Assembly (NCBI GenBank): GCA_905181865.1
Contig: CAJIZG010000003.1
Span: 62,001 to 126,000, forward strand
Length of the DNA: 64,000 bases
Source: Urechidicola croceus
GTDB lineage: Bacteria > Bacteroidota > Bacteroidia > Flavobacteriales > Flavobacteriaceae
Direction: 5' to 3'
In this document: positions 46,901 through 56,500 of the stretch, one piece after another
Position numbering within the stretch: position 1 is the stretch's first letter
Layout: each line of letters starts with the position of its first letter
Notes under the pieces: generated by a model
What the model saw: the letters and a program-made list of their open reading frames with translations, nothing else
What the model was told of the DNA's origin: nothing
The model's database searches: none
Program-made: the position numbers and the translations under genes

Positions 46901-47351
46901 TCCAGTCATGAAATCCATCCTTGTTATGATCTTTCAACCATTTATTTTGATCGCTCTTTTCTGTTGCTAGTTCTTCTTTTAAAAACCTTCGTCTATCTTC
47001 AATTGATTGAAATCTAATGGAAGCTGTCATCCAATCGCGATGTGCTCTAATATCTATTTCTGAATTTTTACGTCGATTTGTTTGCGTCAAATAAATAGCG
47101 CCAGAATCGTCTATAGACATCGCTACGGGATCTGGTGCCAAGGAATCTGTCGCCCATAATTTTAATGTAAGTCCGTCTACTACTTGAGCGGCTGTATTCT
47201 CGCTAATATTTTTTATCCGTTCTTGGAGTGTTTCTAAATCTTCCCTGACTACCAAAGGTTCTTCCGTCGGAATACTTGGTTTACAAGAAAAAAGGGAACT
47301 ATATACAATCCCTATACATAATAGATTAGAAAACGTTTTTAAAGAATTCAT
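43947..47351 (-). CDS. Giant PVC-type propeller lipoprotein with HEAT repeats and C-terminal cytochrome c
   Basis: A 1134-residue lipoprotein (lipobox LFSC, Cys23). Residues ~60-480 are a membrane-bound-dehydrogenase propeller (KLWATDSLAPDPVAMSIDDSG, NKDGFHDWNDLTVL, GVGPDMWRLKDENGDG, GLRFGPDGALYFSDWING). HEAT-like helical repeats fill ~490-990 (for example HPRVQFFGAQALGRIKFNEA). A C-terminal cytochrome c holds CIKCH at 1013-1017 with a likely Met ligand in MPPMG near 1108-1111. It probably oxidises a sugar or alcohol at the cell surface and passes electrons to the heme. No pyrroloquinoline-quinone motif is certain. It starts 185 bases downstream of the OmpA stop, past that gene's terminator, so it likely has its own promoter. 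Confidence 0.88.
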   Translation of the reverse strand: MNSLKTFSNLLCIGIVYSSLFSCKPSIPTEEPLVVREDLETLQERIKNISENTAAQVVDGLTLKLWATDSLAPDPVAMSIDDSGAIYLTQTNRRKNSEIDIRAHRDWMTASIRFQSIEDRRRFLKEELATEKSDQNKWLKDHNKDGFHDWNDLTVLKEAIWKLEDTNNDGLADVSTRVLHDFNEEVTDVAGALLVREDDAFMGVGPDMWRLKDENGDGVFEKKESISHGYVVHIGFGGHNMSGVIQGPDGKIYWGIGDIGANITTAEGVNHAYPNQGIIVRANPDGSNFEVFARGLRNTHEFVFDDYGNIITSDNDGDHKGEMERLVYIVDGSDAGWRINWQFGKYTDPKNNKYKVWMDEELFKPRWKGQAAYIIPPIKNFHNGPTGMAYNPGTGLGSKWKNKFFLVEFRGGPSQSGIWAFDLKPSGASFEFKSEQDIVSGVLPTGLRFGPDGALYFSDWINGWRTKDYGRVWKLDVAESENDLKVVRKETARLMQLSYKEQSKETLADLLGYGDQRIRLKAQFELVKRGKKGAIIFQDKIVQKENQLARVHSIWGIGQLAAKELTYAKVLLPLLKDSDPEIVAQTAKVFGDVRYTKAGRDLIPLLAHVHPRVQFFGAQALGRIKFNEAIDPLLAMLKANNDEDVYVRHAGVLALSRIGNAERMIALAKNTTTSLRLVAILVLRRLQHPGIVQFLNDSDEYLVTEAARAINDDWSIEEALPQLAALLKEERFTSEALLRRAINASSRLGGEAALKQVLDFAQRATVSKDLRQEALAAVGTWENPSLLDRVDGRYRGVIKRDLAPIQEIVAAELGAMLQEKDPVLLSSIIAMMSNLEIASYNSQLVHLLNTSKDSKVKSAVLDALVELKHENIEEIIKVGMSDNSVLVRTTGLKYLNQLKISKEGLPSIVEPIFKKGTLNEQQQVITALGEMPLENTSVILDGLIDQMLLEKLSSGVLLELVETIHKTKSEKLTVKLEALMGNNYDAETYSETLYGGNIKKGENYFLTDNSGQCIKCHNITGKDGTVGPNLANIGNILSREQILEALIAPSERLSPGFGMVSLTLKDGKNITGTLLEEGEAALIVRTSEVPLTVPVSSITKRENMASSMPPMGAIMSKRELRDMIAFLSAQKAAN

Positions 47352-47478
47352 AGAAGAATTAGATGATTACAAAATGAAGCCCAAATATAGTAGCTTTTAT
47401 TTCAAATCCCCTTTAAAAATAGTTGAATTGAAAAGTGAATAAACAGTAAGATACTCATATCTGAGATAAAAATTTACA

Positions 47479-47516
47479 TAAAAAACTCAAAATAAGCGCT
47501 CTGAGTTTTTTCGAGG
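47479..47516 (-). terminator. Terminator downstream of the OmpA-family gene
   Basis: On the minus strand AAAAAACTCA and TGAGTTTTTT form the stem around a 12-base loop, with the T-run following. It sits 20 bases past the OmpA stop at 47536. Confidence 0.7.
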
Positions 47517-47535
47517 TATCTATTTTCAATTTCCT

Positions 47536-48246
47536 TTATTTTTGACCCGCTTCTTTTTTAGCGTCTTCAATCATTTTCTCATTTGGCAAAATTGCTAAAT
47601 TTACGCGTCTATTTTTGGCTTTTCCTTCCGGTGTGGTATTATCAGCAATCGGCTGATCTTCCCCAAACCAGTTTGTCGTAAAGCGATTTTCTGCGATACC
47701 CATTTGCGCGAAAACATTGGTAACTGCAAGCGCTCTGTTTTTTGACAGCATCATATTGTATTGTGCTGCTCCGGCACTATCCGTATGTCCAACTACAGCA
47801 ACGTGCGTATCTGGATATTCAATTAATACACTTCCAAGTTTATCTAAAAGTGCCTTAGAGTCTGCATTAATAGCATACTTATTTGTGTCAAAGTGAACCC
47901 CACTATTTTGATCAAAAGTAACTACAATACCATCATCTATACGTTCAACTATAGCTCCAGGAATTTCTTCTTCAATTTTTTGTGCTTGCTTATCCATTTT
48001 ATTTCCTATTAGAATACCAGCAGCACCGCCAACTACACCACCAATTACGGCTCCTAATCCACCACCAGATCCTTTTTTACCCGTATTATTTCCAATTATA
48101 GCCCCTAATATAGCACCACCCGCGGCACCAATTACAGTTCCTTTTTGTTTGTTGTTTGCATTTTGCGTTGCAGCACACGCATTAAAAGCTATAATCACAA
48201 AAAACACTAAAGTTACGTTGACTATTTTAACTATATATTTTTTCAT
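47536..48246 (-). CDS. OmpA-family lipoprotein with glycine zipper
   Basis: A 236-residue outer-membrane lipoprotein (Cys24 in the FNAC lipobox). Residues ~38-83 form a glycine-zipper region (GTVIGAAGGAILGAIIGNN, GGLGAVIGGVVGGAAGILIG) that packs in membranes. Residues ~110-225 are a peptidoglycan-binding OmpA C-terminal domain with HTDSAGAAQYNMMLSKNRA (Asp and Arg ligands for diaminopimelate) and NRRVNLAILPN. It ties the outer membrane to the wall. The start shares a base with the lipocalin stop (TAATG), so the two are translationally coupled. Confidence 0.93.
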   Translation of the reverse strand: MKKYIVKIVNVTLVFFVIIAFNACAATQNANNKQKGTVIGAAGGAILGAIIGNNTGKKGSGGGLGAVIGGVVGGAAGILIGNKMDKQAQKIEEEIPGAIVERIDDGIVVTFDQNSGVHFDTNKYAINADSKALLDKLGSVLIEYPDTHVAVVGHTDSAGAAQYNMMLSKNRALAVTNVFAQMGIAENRFTTNWFGEDQPIADNTTPEGKAKNRRVNLAILPNEKMIEDAKKEAGQK

Positions 48247-48725
48247 TATTCGTTTATTTTAGAGAAGTTTAAATTCATAGTAATCGTTTTCCCATCAATA
48301 GAAGCCTTTTGCTGCCATTTCATTTCAGTATCCGACAAATGAGATAGGCCCAGCCTAAATCCTGTGTTATCAAGAGATTTTTCCTTTGCATCCGTAGGTT
48401 TTATCAAGAAATCATAAAGCCCTGTTTCTGGATCAATTTCATCAATTATAAAAATAAAATTTCGAGCTCCTGTAACACAGTTATCACCTGTTATTATATA
48501 TTTTCCTGTATTATTATTCGGTATAAATTTCCAATTACTTCCTTCTAAGCAGGTCTTTGTTACATCGTCAAAAAAAGTAATTCTAAATGTTCCATAGTTA
48601 TCAAACGTAATATCATTTAAAACCCATGCTCCTTTGATAATTTTTTTAGAGGTTCTGACTGTTTTTGAGGTACCACATGAATTTAGCATACCCATAACAA
48701 CCAAAAAAAGTATAATTTTTTTCAT
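48246..48725 (-). CDS. Lipocalin-family lipoprotein
   Basis: A 159-residue lipoprotein (lipobox LNSC, Cys17). The mature part is a small beta-barrel with IIKGAWVLNDITFDNYGTFRITFF at its start (the lipocalin GxW is seen as KGAW), a central NWKFIPNNNTGKYIITGDNC and a C-terminal KWQQKASIDGKTITMNLNF. It resembles Bacteroidetes lipocalin-like proteins that often precede an OmpA partner. It may bind a hydrophobic ligand or act as a structural partner at the outer membrane. It leads the two-gene operon. Confidence 0.85.
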   Translation of the reverse strand: MKKIILFLVVMGMLNSCGTSKTVRTSKKIIKGAWVLNDITFDNYGTFRITFFDDVTKTCLEGSNWKFIPNNNTGKYIITGDNCVTGARNFIFIIDEIDPETGLYDFLIKPTDAKEKSLDNTGFRLGLSHLSDTEMKWQQKASIDGKTITMNLNFSKINE

Positions 48726-48886
48726 AATTTATAATATTAAATTACTCTAGAATTATAATCTCCTAGAGGTACTAATTCTCAATCGAAAGTAAATCATTAA
48801 TACTACTTTAATTTAAAAAAAAACAATAAGCTTTAGAAAAATAATCTGCCGCAAATTCTTACTATCTGCTGTTTAGTCGCAGTCAA

Positions 48887-51799
48887 TTATTTCACTGGTT
48901 TCTTAGTCATTGTGTACCACGTTTCCGTAGACCATAATTTCTGATCACTTTCACTTAAAAATGGTTTTTTTACACGAATATAAACTACCTTTCTGTCTTT
49001 TATTCCATTAGTTGCTAAGAATATCTTCTTGCGATCATCTGATAATTTGACCGCAGTTATTTTAAGTATTTCCACTCCTTTCTTTGGCCCTCCATAATCT
49101 TCTGTCGCCTCATAATAATATTGCTCCATTTCAAAATTTTCGATCTCAACTTCTTCGTTCTTGGCGATTGGTTCTGTCAATTCAATTTCCATCCCTCCTA
49201 CTTTTGCTTTTACCTCTAGCATTTCAAAAGTAGTTTTAGCATTGTAATTAAATCGATGCAGTGCGTACCATTCTCTACCTTCATGTCGCCAGTTTCCGCC
49301 AGAACCAATTCCTCCAGCATATAATTGACCATCTGGCCCCCAAACGGTTCTATTAATACCTGCATCTAATCCTTGAATAAAGCGGAATACAGCACCCTGC
49401 TTCACCCCATCAACTTCATCTATAAATATTCTTTTTATTCCTCCATGCGTGACATCCCCATAAATCATTTGATCTTTATACGGCCCTATATTCAATATAG
49501 CCTGCTGACTCGGTGAATTACTTATTTCAACATGCGGTAACCAAACCAATGGAGGTTGCTCTTCATATTCTTTTACGCGATCCCAATCTGCATGTCTAAA
49601 TCCGTACCATTTTCCTTTTTCTACACGTACAATTTTACTTGTTGGAATCCAATTCCCTTGATTGTCTGAAACATATAATGCTCCGTCTGGTCCCTCAGAA
49701 ATTCCGTTAGGGGTTCTAAAACCTTCCGCTATAAATTCTAATTCACTTCCATCTTTACTAATTCTAACAACTTTACCTCTATGGGGAACATTCTTATATT
49801 GTGATCCTAAATCTGTAGCAAGCGTTGCATAAAAACTTCCCTCTTTATAGACCAATCCAAAAGCAAACTCATGATAATGTGGCGTAACATGCCATGCATC
49901 ACTTACCTTTCTATATTCATCTGTAATCCCATCGCCATCATTGTCGATTAACTTCGTTAACTCTTGTTTTTGTAAAACATAAATCTCTCCATCGACAATT
50001 TTTATTCCTAAGGGCTCTGCCAACCCTTGCGCAATCTGTTTTACTTCTATTTTTGAAGGATCATCCGTATTGTAATTCTTTAAAACATAGACCGCACCTG
50101 TTTCGTCCCATGTACAAATAATCATCTGCTCTTTGTCTATAAAATCAATCCCACCTATTCTCGGATTAAAATCAGCCGGTTTTGCCTGAAACATATCAAA
50201 GGATGGATGCACTGCATCTAATGGCATTTTATCTCCAGGAGATCCTCCAACAAATTTCAATTCATAAGGTAATAATTTTTTAAACGGCTTTGCGTCATGA
50301 TAAAATACGGTTTCTGGAACTACTGTAAATGTTTTATCGTCATCTGACCATTGCAATGAAACCGCAGATCCTCCGCCGCCTTGATGAAATTGTAATTTAA
50401 ATGTATTGTATCCTCTTTTTAAGCTTCCTTTTCCATCCACTGCGATAGCTGCATGACTCCCTTTATTGTCTATAATTTCCTTACCATTTAATTTTAATAT
50501 AGATCCGTCATCACTTACCAGTCTAAAGGTTTTTAGAGCAGCCGCATCCGTTTTGATATATCCATTAAATTCTACATAAAAATTTTCTTTCAATTCACTT
50601 AAACCACCTGCACTTGGCAAATGAATAGCAGAAGCAACACCATTAAAAATAGGCTGTGTACTATTTACTAATTTATCATACATATCGCCACTATCATTGG
50701 CTTGATATAAAACAACGGCAATTCCAGCTTGTTTTTTATTTTTATCTCCTAAAGTTCTATCTATAGCATCTAATGCTACCTCAATACCTTCTGTACTTGC
50801 AAACAGATCAATCTTTTCTTTTATAGGCTCTGGTTCACCATCAAGCGACAATAAATAATACACCATATCTTGCGCTGCTTCTTTTGAAAGATCTGGATGG
50901 GCCGACATCGCTATGTTTCCCCAAGTACCCGTACCTCCTGCTCTGACCTTACCAACCAACAAGTCAATTGTAGGATGATTAAATGAATACCGTTTTGCAA
51001 TAGAATCATAAGCGGGTCCTACTAAATTTTCGTTTTGAAGATGACAAGCAGCACAATCATTTTGAGAAATTAATTTCTTTCCTCTCGCAATTTTACCAGA
51101 TAAATCCAATACAGGTACTTTCCAACCTTCTGGAATTGGCTTGAAATAGGTTTTTACTACACTTTTTTTAGAAATTTCAATTTCATCATTATTTCTAGTA
51201 ATTTCATCTCCATTCATAATTTCTTTATAAACGACATCGTCTTTTAAAGCATATGTAACCAAGGGAACAAGGCCATTCTCGGCTCCTTTAAGAATCGTAA
51301 ATGTTCTAACAAAGCCTGAGTGATTTCCGTATACGTCAAATTCTGGAATCTCACGAACCGTAACCGATTTTCCAGATTTAGCAATTAATTCAAAATCAAT
51401 CCCAACCTGATCTCCAATCATAGTATATCCCAGATAATTAATCTCTGGAATTTCTATACCACCACTCGTTTTTAATTGCCACTGCGTTTCTGTAGAACCA
51501 TCTTCGGCATAGGTATATCCAAAACTAGTTGGCTGAATTCCGTGAGCCGTTGTATAAACTGCCCCATCATAATTAACGCCACCTTTCCAAACTTTGTATA
51601 AGTTCCCGTATTGTAGATTATAACTAGCGTATAAGTCTTTATTTAAAGCCACCGTTAACATTCTAGGCTGCTTATCTATTACCGAACGAAACACCCACGT
51701 GTCTTTTGGACGTTCATAACCGGCAGGTGTACTGCAAGAAATGCATGTTACGAGTACTAATAAAACAATAATTGTTTCTTGAAAGTTTGGAAGTTTCAT
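48887..51799 (-). CDS. Giant PVC-type propeller lipoprotein with N-terminal cytochrome c and PA14
   Basis: 970 residues from the ATG at 51799, chosen because it gives a clean lipobox (CISC, Cys22); a longer frame lacks a signal. Domain order is unusual: a DUF6797-like beta region (~30-235), a cytochrome c with CAACH at 249-253 and a likely Met ligand at 298, a PA14-type carbohydrate-binding barrel (~387-512; NGYIKTDAAALKTFRLVSDDG, LQWSDDDKTF), and a sorbosone-dehydrogenase-like propeller (~530-870; GLAEPLGIKIVDGEIYVLQ, RTPNGISEGPDGALYVSDN, TVWGPDGQLYAGGIGSGG). The heme therefore precedes the propeller, opposite to the other cytochrome fusions here. PA14 suggests direct sugar binding. A divergent operon starts 212 bases away. 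Confidence 0.9.
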   Translation of the reverse strand: MKLPNFQETIIVLLVLVTCISCSTPAGYERPKDTWVFRSVIDKQPRMLTVALNKDLYASYNLQYGNLYKVWKGGVNYDGAVYTTAHGIQPTSFGYTYAEDGSTETQWQLKTSGGIEIPEINYLGYTMIGDQVGIDFELIAKSGKSVTVREIPEFDVYGNHSGFVRTFTILKGAENGLVPLVTYALKDDVVYKEIMNGDEITRNNDEIEISKKSVVKTYFKPIPEGWKVPVLDLSGKIARGKKLISQNDCAACHLQNENLVGPAYDSIAKRYSFNHPTIDLLVGKVRAGGTGTWGNIAMSAHPDLSKEAAQDMVYYLLSLDGEPEPIKEKIDLFASTEGIEVALDAIDRTLGDKNKKQAGIAVVLYQANDSGDMYDKLVNSTQPIFNGVASAIHLPSAGGLSELKENFYVEFNGYIKTDAAALKTFRLVSDDGSILKLNGKEIIDNKGSHAAIAVDGKGSLKRGYNTFKLQFHQGGGGSAVSLQWSDDDKTFTVVPETVFYHDAKPFKKLLPYELKFVGGSPGDKMPLDAVHPSFDMFQAKPADFNPRIGGIDFIDKEQMIICTWDETGAVYVLKNYNTDDPSKIEVKQIAQGLAEPLGIKIVDGEIYVLQKQELTKLIDNDGDGITDEYRKVSDAWHVTPHYHEFAFGLVYKEGSFYATLATDLGSQYKNVPHRGKVVRISKDGSELEFIAEGFRTPNGISEGPDGALYVSDNQGNWIPTSKIVRVEKGKWYGFRHADWDRVKEYEEQPPLVWLPHVEISNSPSQQAILNIGPYKDQMIYGDVTHGGIKRIFIDEVDGVKQGAVFRFIQGLDAGINRTVWGPDGQLYAGGIGSGGNWRHEGREWYALHRFNYNAKTTFEMLEVKAKVGGMEIELTEPIAKNEEVEIENFEMEQYYYEATEDYGGPKKGVEILKITAVKLSDDRKKIFLATNGIKDRKVVYIRVKKPFLSESDQKLWSTETWYTMTKKPVK

Positions 51800-52011
51800 C
51801 TTTAAAAATTTAAAAACGATAAAATTAATCAATATCAAACGGATAGCAAGTTATAATCTAACTTTTAAAGTCATCCATTTTAGTAACTCGATAAGCGATT
51901 TTAAGTTCATAATTAGGGACTGGTTAGTACATTTAAAAATTCATGAGTTAAATATCTTATTTTTTTTCTATCTTGTTCAATTAAATTAACTACTAACCAA
52001 TATATTTATAT

Positions 52012-52224
52012 ATGAATACTAAAATCTGGCGCATTCTAGTGACTCTCGTTGTTCTCATATTTTTAACTTCCTATTTTGTTTTTTTTCAAAATCATCAAAC
52101 AGAACCTTCTTTTATGGGACTTCCCTATATTTTATGGACGGGTATCTTACTCACTATTCTGTTGGTAATTTGTACGTTTATTGGCGCTAAATTTTCTCCC
52201 TTTAAAAACAGTGATAAATCATGA
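52012..52224 (+). CDS. Small two-helix membrane protein (DUF3311-like) ahead of a symporter
   Basis: A 70-residue protein with two transmembrane helices (residues ~8-26 and ~42-62) separated by a short loop with EPSFMGLPYILWTG. Small membrane subunits of this type (DUF3311-like) regularly precede sodium:solute symporter genes and overlap them; here the TGA overlaps the symporter ATG by four bases (ATGA). It probably assists the folding or activity of the symporter. It is the first gene of the plus-strand operon and diverges from the giant PVC gene. Confidence 0.8.
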   Translation: MNTKIWRILVTLVVLIFLTSYFVFFQNHQTEPSFMGLPYILWTGILLTILLVICTFIGAKFSPFKNSDKS

Positions 52225-53627
52225 CAGCTTGGATTATTGTGTTTTTTATCATTTTTTTTATTGCTTTGATCATTGCTTCGGTTAAGTCTTATAGTAAACA
52301 TCGAACCTCTGATGAGTTTATGTTTGCGGGATCAAACATTGGAGCAATTCTTGGATTTTTAACTTTTGCTGCAGCACTTTTTAGCGCATTTACCTTTATG
52401 GGAATGCCAGATTTTTTTAGGACTCACGGTTTAGGTGCATGGATTTTTCTCGCTTTCTCTGATGGCTTAATGGTTTTCTTCTTACTCTGGTTTGGATACA
52501 AACTTAGAAAAAGAGCCACTACTGTCGGATATAAGGGGTTGGCAGGAATGATGTCTAAATGCTACGAAAATAAATGGGCAGGATATCTCATGTTCTTAAG
52601 TGCTTTTATATTTCTTGTTCCTTATGTAGCCATCCAAATAAGAGGGATCTCCATATTTCTAAATGCAGCTTTTCCGGGAGCAGTTCCTGCTTGGGGATGG
52701 TCTCTAGGGCTCGTCATATTAATGTTAATTTATTCAGAAATTGGAGGTCTAAAAGCCATTGTATATAGCGACGCTATTCAGGGTTTATTACTCTTAGTTG
52801 TTATATGGGTTATAGGCGCTTATTGTTTAGATAAGGTTGGTGGGGTACAAGTAATGTTTGATACTGTCGCTGCTACACAGCCCGATTTGCTCTCTATCCC
52901 TGGACCAAAAGGCCTATTTAGTACACAATTTTTAATTGCCAGCGCCATTGCAATTGTCCTGATCCCCGTAAGTCAGCCACAATTTACCACAAGATTGGTC
53001 GTGATGAAAGATTTAAAATCTGTTCATACTATGGCATTTGCCGTTGGTTTTTTTGCAATTTTAGTCATACTACCAACAGCGTTTATTGGTATGTATGGTG
53101 CTATTAAATATCCTGACAGTAGCACTTCAGATTTTCTTACGAACGCTTTGCTATTTGATCAAATCAACCCAGTTGCAGCTCTTGCAGTAGTCGGACTGTT
53201 TGCCGCATGCCTCTCAACTACCAATGCGCAAATTTTTGCTTTGGGAACCGAACTAAGAAGTATGTTGTCTGGAGATGAAAAAAGAGTTATGTTGATTACA
53301 AAACTTTCCTTGGTTGTATTTTCTTTGGTAGTTCTTGTTTTTTCAGTGGTGATGGGTAATCAATTGGCATTACTTGCCAAAGTAAGTTTTACTGGAACCT
53401 CTATGATTGCACCTATAGTTTTTGGCGCTTTGTTATTTGACAAACCACCTAAAATACTGTTGATTACAAGTTTTATCGCATTTGTTGTCTTTCTACTTTC
53501 TATTCTCGGATTGATATCAAATAAATTTGGATCCATGCGATTGGATTTTCTACTCTATTTGGTTCATGGGGGATTAAGCGCTATCATTATTACGATACAT
53601 TCTTTAAAGCAAAAAAAACTTACATAA
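52221..53627 (+). CDS. Sodium:solute symporter (SSS family)
   Basis: A 468-residue inner-membrane protein with about 13 helices of the LeuT-like SSS fold. Landmarks are FAGSNIGAILGFLTFAAALFSAFTFMG near helix 1-2, VPYVAIQIRGISIFL, a central YSEIGGLKAIVYSDAIQ (the SSS family signature region) and AALAVVGLFAACLSTTNAQIFALGTEL late in the protein. The solute is unknown; the following GH88, OYE and SDR genes suggest a sugar acid or an unsaturated oligosaccharide. It is translationally coupled to the small membrane protein and one base ahead of the GH88 gene. Confidence 0.92.
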   Translation: MTAWIIVFFIIFFIALIIASVKSYSKHRTSDEFMFAGSNIGAILGFLTFAAALFSAFTFMGMPDFFRTHGLGAWIFLAFSDGLMVFFLLWFGYKLRKRATTVGYKGLAGMMSKCYENKWAGYLMFLSAFIFLVPYVAIQIRGISIFLNAAFPGAVPAWGWSLGLVILMLIYSEIGGLKAIVYSDAIQGLLLLVVIWVIGAYCLDKVGGVQVMFDTVAATQPDLLSIPGPKGLFSTQFLIASAIAIVLIPVSQPQFTTRLVVMKDLKSVHTMAFAVGFFAILVILPTAFIGMYGAIKYPDSSTSDFLTNALLFDQINPVAALAVVGLFAACLSTTNAQIFALGTELRSMLSGDEKRVMLITKLSLVVFSLVVLVFSVVMGNQLALLAKVSFTGTSMIAPIVFGALLFDKPPKILLITSFIAFVVFLLSILGLISNKFGSMRLDFLLYLVHGGLSAIIITIHSLKQKKLT

Positions 53628-53628
53628 T

Positions 53629-55008
53629 ATGCTTATAAATACTACTCTTCAACCTCAAGATTTAGAAGATAAATTAAATCGTTTTTGGGAATTATCAGGG
53701 CATAAAATTCTTAGTATAGATAAAGAGTTTAAAGAAAAAAGTGCTCCAGTAATAACCGTAAACGGGAAGTATACCGCCCGAGGATGGACAGAATGGACAC
53801 AGGGTTTTCAATTTGGTTCTGCGATACTTCAATATGAAGTTACGGGTGAAGATCAATTTCTCTCCATAGGTAGAAAGAATACAATTTCTAAAATGGCTCC
53901 CCATTTATCACATATAGGAGTCCATGACCATGGGTTTAATAATATTAGTACCTATGGAAATTTGCTACGCCTAATGCATGATGGTAAAATTCCACACAAC
54001 GAATGGGAAAAAAATTATTATGAATTAGCCTTAAAATTGAGTGGTGCAGTTCAAGCAAGTAGATGGACTACTACCAAAGATGGTGGCTATATTTATTCTT
54101 TCAATGGTCCACATTCCTTATTTGTTGATACCCTTCGCTCTTGTCGTATTTTAATGCTTTCACATTTGTTAGGGCATACTTTTATGGCTGAAAATGATCA
54201 AAAGATTAACTTATTCCAACGCGCTATTCAGCATATTATGGTTACTGCTAAATACGCTATTTATTATGGTGAGCATCGAGATCAATATGATGAAAGAGGT
54301 CGGACGGCTCACGAATCAATATTCAATGTGAACGACGGTAATTATAGATGCCCTGGTACGCAACAAGGTTATAGTGGTTTTACGACTTGGACACGTGGAT
54401 TGGCATGGGCTATTTGTGGCTTTTCAGAAGAATTAGAACTACTAGATCAACTTCCTGAAACTGTTTTTGATTTTGGTCATTCCAAAAAAGAAATTATTGA
54501 TATTGTTTTAAAAGCTGCTACAGCAACGGCTGACTTTTATATTAAAAATACGCCTATAGATGGTGTTCCATATTGGGATACGGGTGCGCCTGGATTGGTT
54601 CATTTAGGGAAGTACCTAGAAAAACCCTCCGATCCTTATAATAGTTATGAACCTATCGATAGTTCTGCGGCTGCAATAGCGGCACAAGGTATGCTTCGTT
54701 TGGGGAAATACTTGCAATCAAAACAAGATAAAAAAGGGAATCAATATGTGCAGGCTGGTTTAACAACAGCCTCTTCTCTATTGTCAGAGCCTTATATTTC
54801 TACAGATACTGAGCATCAAGGAATTTTATTACATTCCATTTATCATCAACCGAATCATTGGGATCATGTACCAAAAGGACAATCAATTGCTTGTAATGAA
54901 TCTAGTATGTGGGGAGATTACCATGCTAGAGAATTAGCCTTGTATCTATCAAAGGAAGTTTCCAATGAAAAATATTACACTTTTTTTAACTGTTTAGATA
55001 CGTTATAG
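53629..55008 (+). CDS. GH88 unsaturated glucuronyl hydrolase-like protein, cytoplasmic
   Basis: A 459-residue protein without a signal peptide. It has the alpha6/alpha6 barrel of GH88: Asp100 in VHDHGF and Asp167 in FVDTL correspond in position and motif to the two essential Asp of unsaturated glucuronyl hydrolase, followed by GRTAHESIFNVNDGNY, QQGYSGFTTWTRGLAWAICGF and PIDSSAAAIAAQGML. It would hydrate the double bond of unsaturated uronyl oligosaccharides so that the glycosidic bond falls apart. It is longer than typical members by about 60-70 residues, mainly at the ends. The order symporter-GH88 fits import followed by intracellular cleavage. Confidence 0.88.
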   Translation: MLINTTLQPQDLEDKLNRFWELSGHKILSIDKEFKEKSAPVITVNGKYTARGWTEWTQGFQFGSAILQYEVTGEDQFLSIGRKNTISKMAPHLSHIGVHDHGFNNISTYGNLLRLMHDGKIPHNEWEKNYYELALKLSGAVQASRWTTTKDGGYIYSFNGPHSLFVDTLRSCRILMLSHLLGHTFMAENDQKINLFQRAIQHIMVTAKYAIYYGEHRDQYDERGRTAHESIFNVNDGNYRCPGTQQGYSGFTTWTRGLAWAICGFSEELELLDQLPETVFDFGHSKKEIIDIVLKAATATADFYIKNTPIDGVPYWDTGAPGLVHLGKYLEKPSDPYNSYEPIDSSAAAIAAQGMLRLGKYLQSKQDKKGNQYVQAGLTTASSLLSEPYISTDTEHQGILLHSIYHQPNHWDHVPKGQSIACNESSMWGDYHARELALYLSKEVSNEKYYTFFNCLDTL

Positions 55009-55048
55009 TTCTAGAGAAACGATACTCACTATTTAAGATAATACTATT

Positions 55049-56500
55049 ATGAGCAGTAAATTTAAACCAAAATATAAGAGAATTGCACAATTAAAAACTG
55101 CTAAAGATTTTAATGAATATTTAGAATCTATAAAAGTTAATTTACCTTTTGATAAAGATTTAATTACGGGCGTTGATGCTCCTTATGAAAAGTCTTGGGT
55201 CCTAAAATCAGGACGAACAATTGGTAATCGGTTGTGTATATTACCAATGGAAGGTTGGGATGGCACTGCAGATGGAAGACCTACCGACTATACAAAACGT
55301 CGATGGAAAAATTTTGCAATTAGTGGTGCAAAATTATTATGGGGATGTGAAGCCGTTGCCGTATGCCATGATGGGAAAGCAAATCCCAATCAATTACATA
55401 TCAAAGCGTCTAACTTATCCGATTTTAAAGATTTATTTCAACTCATCATACATGAACATCAAAACGAATTTGACCGTACAGACGATTTAGTTATTGGACT
55501 TCAACTCACGCACTCCGGTCGATTTTCTAAGCCAAACAACAAGACGTCTCGTGAACCAAAAATAGTATACAAGCATCCTATTTTAGATACTAAATTTGGG
55601 ATTGACGCCTTGTATCCCGTTCTAACAGATGAAGATATAGATAGAATTATTCAAGATTATATAAAGGCAGCCAAGCTTGCTCAAAAGGCAGGTTTTCATT
55701 TTGTAGACATTAAGCATTGTCATGGTTATTTGGGTCATGAATTTTTAAGTGCAAAAGATCGAAAAGGTAAATATGGTGGTAGTCTTGAAAATAGAACCTT
55801 ATTCCTGCGATCTATTGTTAAAGGCATTCACAAAGAGGCTCCAGGTCTTGAAATTGCAGTAAGATTAAGTGCCTTTGATTGGATACCCTTTAAGAAAGGA
55901 GAAAACGGTATTGGTGTCCCTGAAAACAAGCATACAAACTATGAGTATGCATTTGGTGGAGACGGCTCTGGGGTCGCCGAAAATAAAAAAGAAATATTCG
56001 ATTTTTTAGCAATAGTACAATCCTTAGGAATTGAACTCATTTGTATAACTGTTGGAAGTCCTTATTACAATCCACATATCCAACGTCCTGCTTTGTTCCC
56101 ACCTTCGGATGGTTATCAACCACCAGAAGATCCATTGGTCGGCGTGGCTCGACAAATTGAAATTACCGCAGAAATAAAGAGGGCTTTTCCAGAATTAGCC
56201 ATTGTAGGTTCTGCTTATTCTTATTTGCAAGAATGGCTGCCCAATGTCGGGCAAAGTGTACTGAAACAAAACCTTGCTGACTTTATTGGACTTGGAAGAA
56301 TGGTGCTATCTTATCCAGATATGCCTACCGATATCCTAAAAGGGGAAGTAATGCTTCGTAAAAAAATATGTAGAACTTTTTCAGATTGTACTACAGGCCC
56401 TAGAAATGGACTAATTTCTGGATGCTATCCATTAGACCCATTTTACAAAGTACTCCCTGAAGCAAAAGAATTAAAAGTTCTAAAGAAATTAGCAAAATGA
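55049..56500 (+). CDS. NADH:flavin oxidoreductase (old yellow enzyme family)
   Basis: A 483-residue protein with an FMN-binding OYE barrel and no second FAD/NAD domain. Key motifs: [13 protein letters not shown] (HSGR at 155-158), [15 protein letters not shown] with the H-x-H-G-Y pocket (~223-228), [15 protein letters not shown], and IVGSAYSY plus [16 protein letters not shown] late. It probably reduces an activated C=C of an enone. The protein is 100 or more residues longer than classic OYEs, mainly by an N-terminal ~40 and inserted loops (~280-320). It follows GH88 and overlaps the SDR gene by ATGA, so one pathway is likely. Confidence 0.88.
   Translation: MSSKFKPKYKRIAQLKTAKDFNEYLESIKVNLPFDKDLITGVDAPYEKSWVLKSGRTIGNRLCILPMEGWDGTADGRPTDYTKRRWKNFAISGAKLLWGCEAVAVCHDGKANPNQLHIKASNLSDFKDLFQLIIHEHQNEFDRTDDLVIGLQLTHSGRFSKPNNKTSREPKIVYKHPILDTKFGIDALYPVLTDEDIDRIIQDYIKAAKLAQKAGFHFVDIKHCHGYLGHEFLSAKDRKGKYGGSLENRTLFLRSIVKGIHKEAPGLEIAVRLSAFDWIPFKKGENGIGVPENKHTNYEYAFGGDGSGVAENKKEIFDFLAIVQSLGIELICITVGSPYYNPHIQRPALFPPSDGYQPPEDPLVGVARQIEITAEIKRAFPELAIVGSAYSYLQEWLPNVGQSVLKQNLADFIGLGRMVLSYPDMPTDILKGEVMLRKKICRTFSDCTTGPRNGLISGCYPLDPFYKVLPEAKELKVLKKLAK

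Noticed and set aside
51921-51999. 9-bp inverted repeats TGGTTAGTA and TACTAACCA in the divergent gap
   Set aside because: They are 61 bases apart and short; chance is likely and no second copy was found elsewhere upstream of genes.
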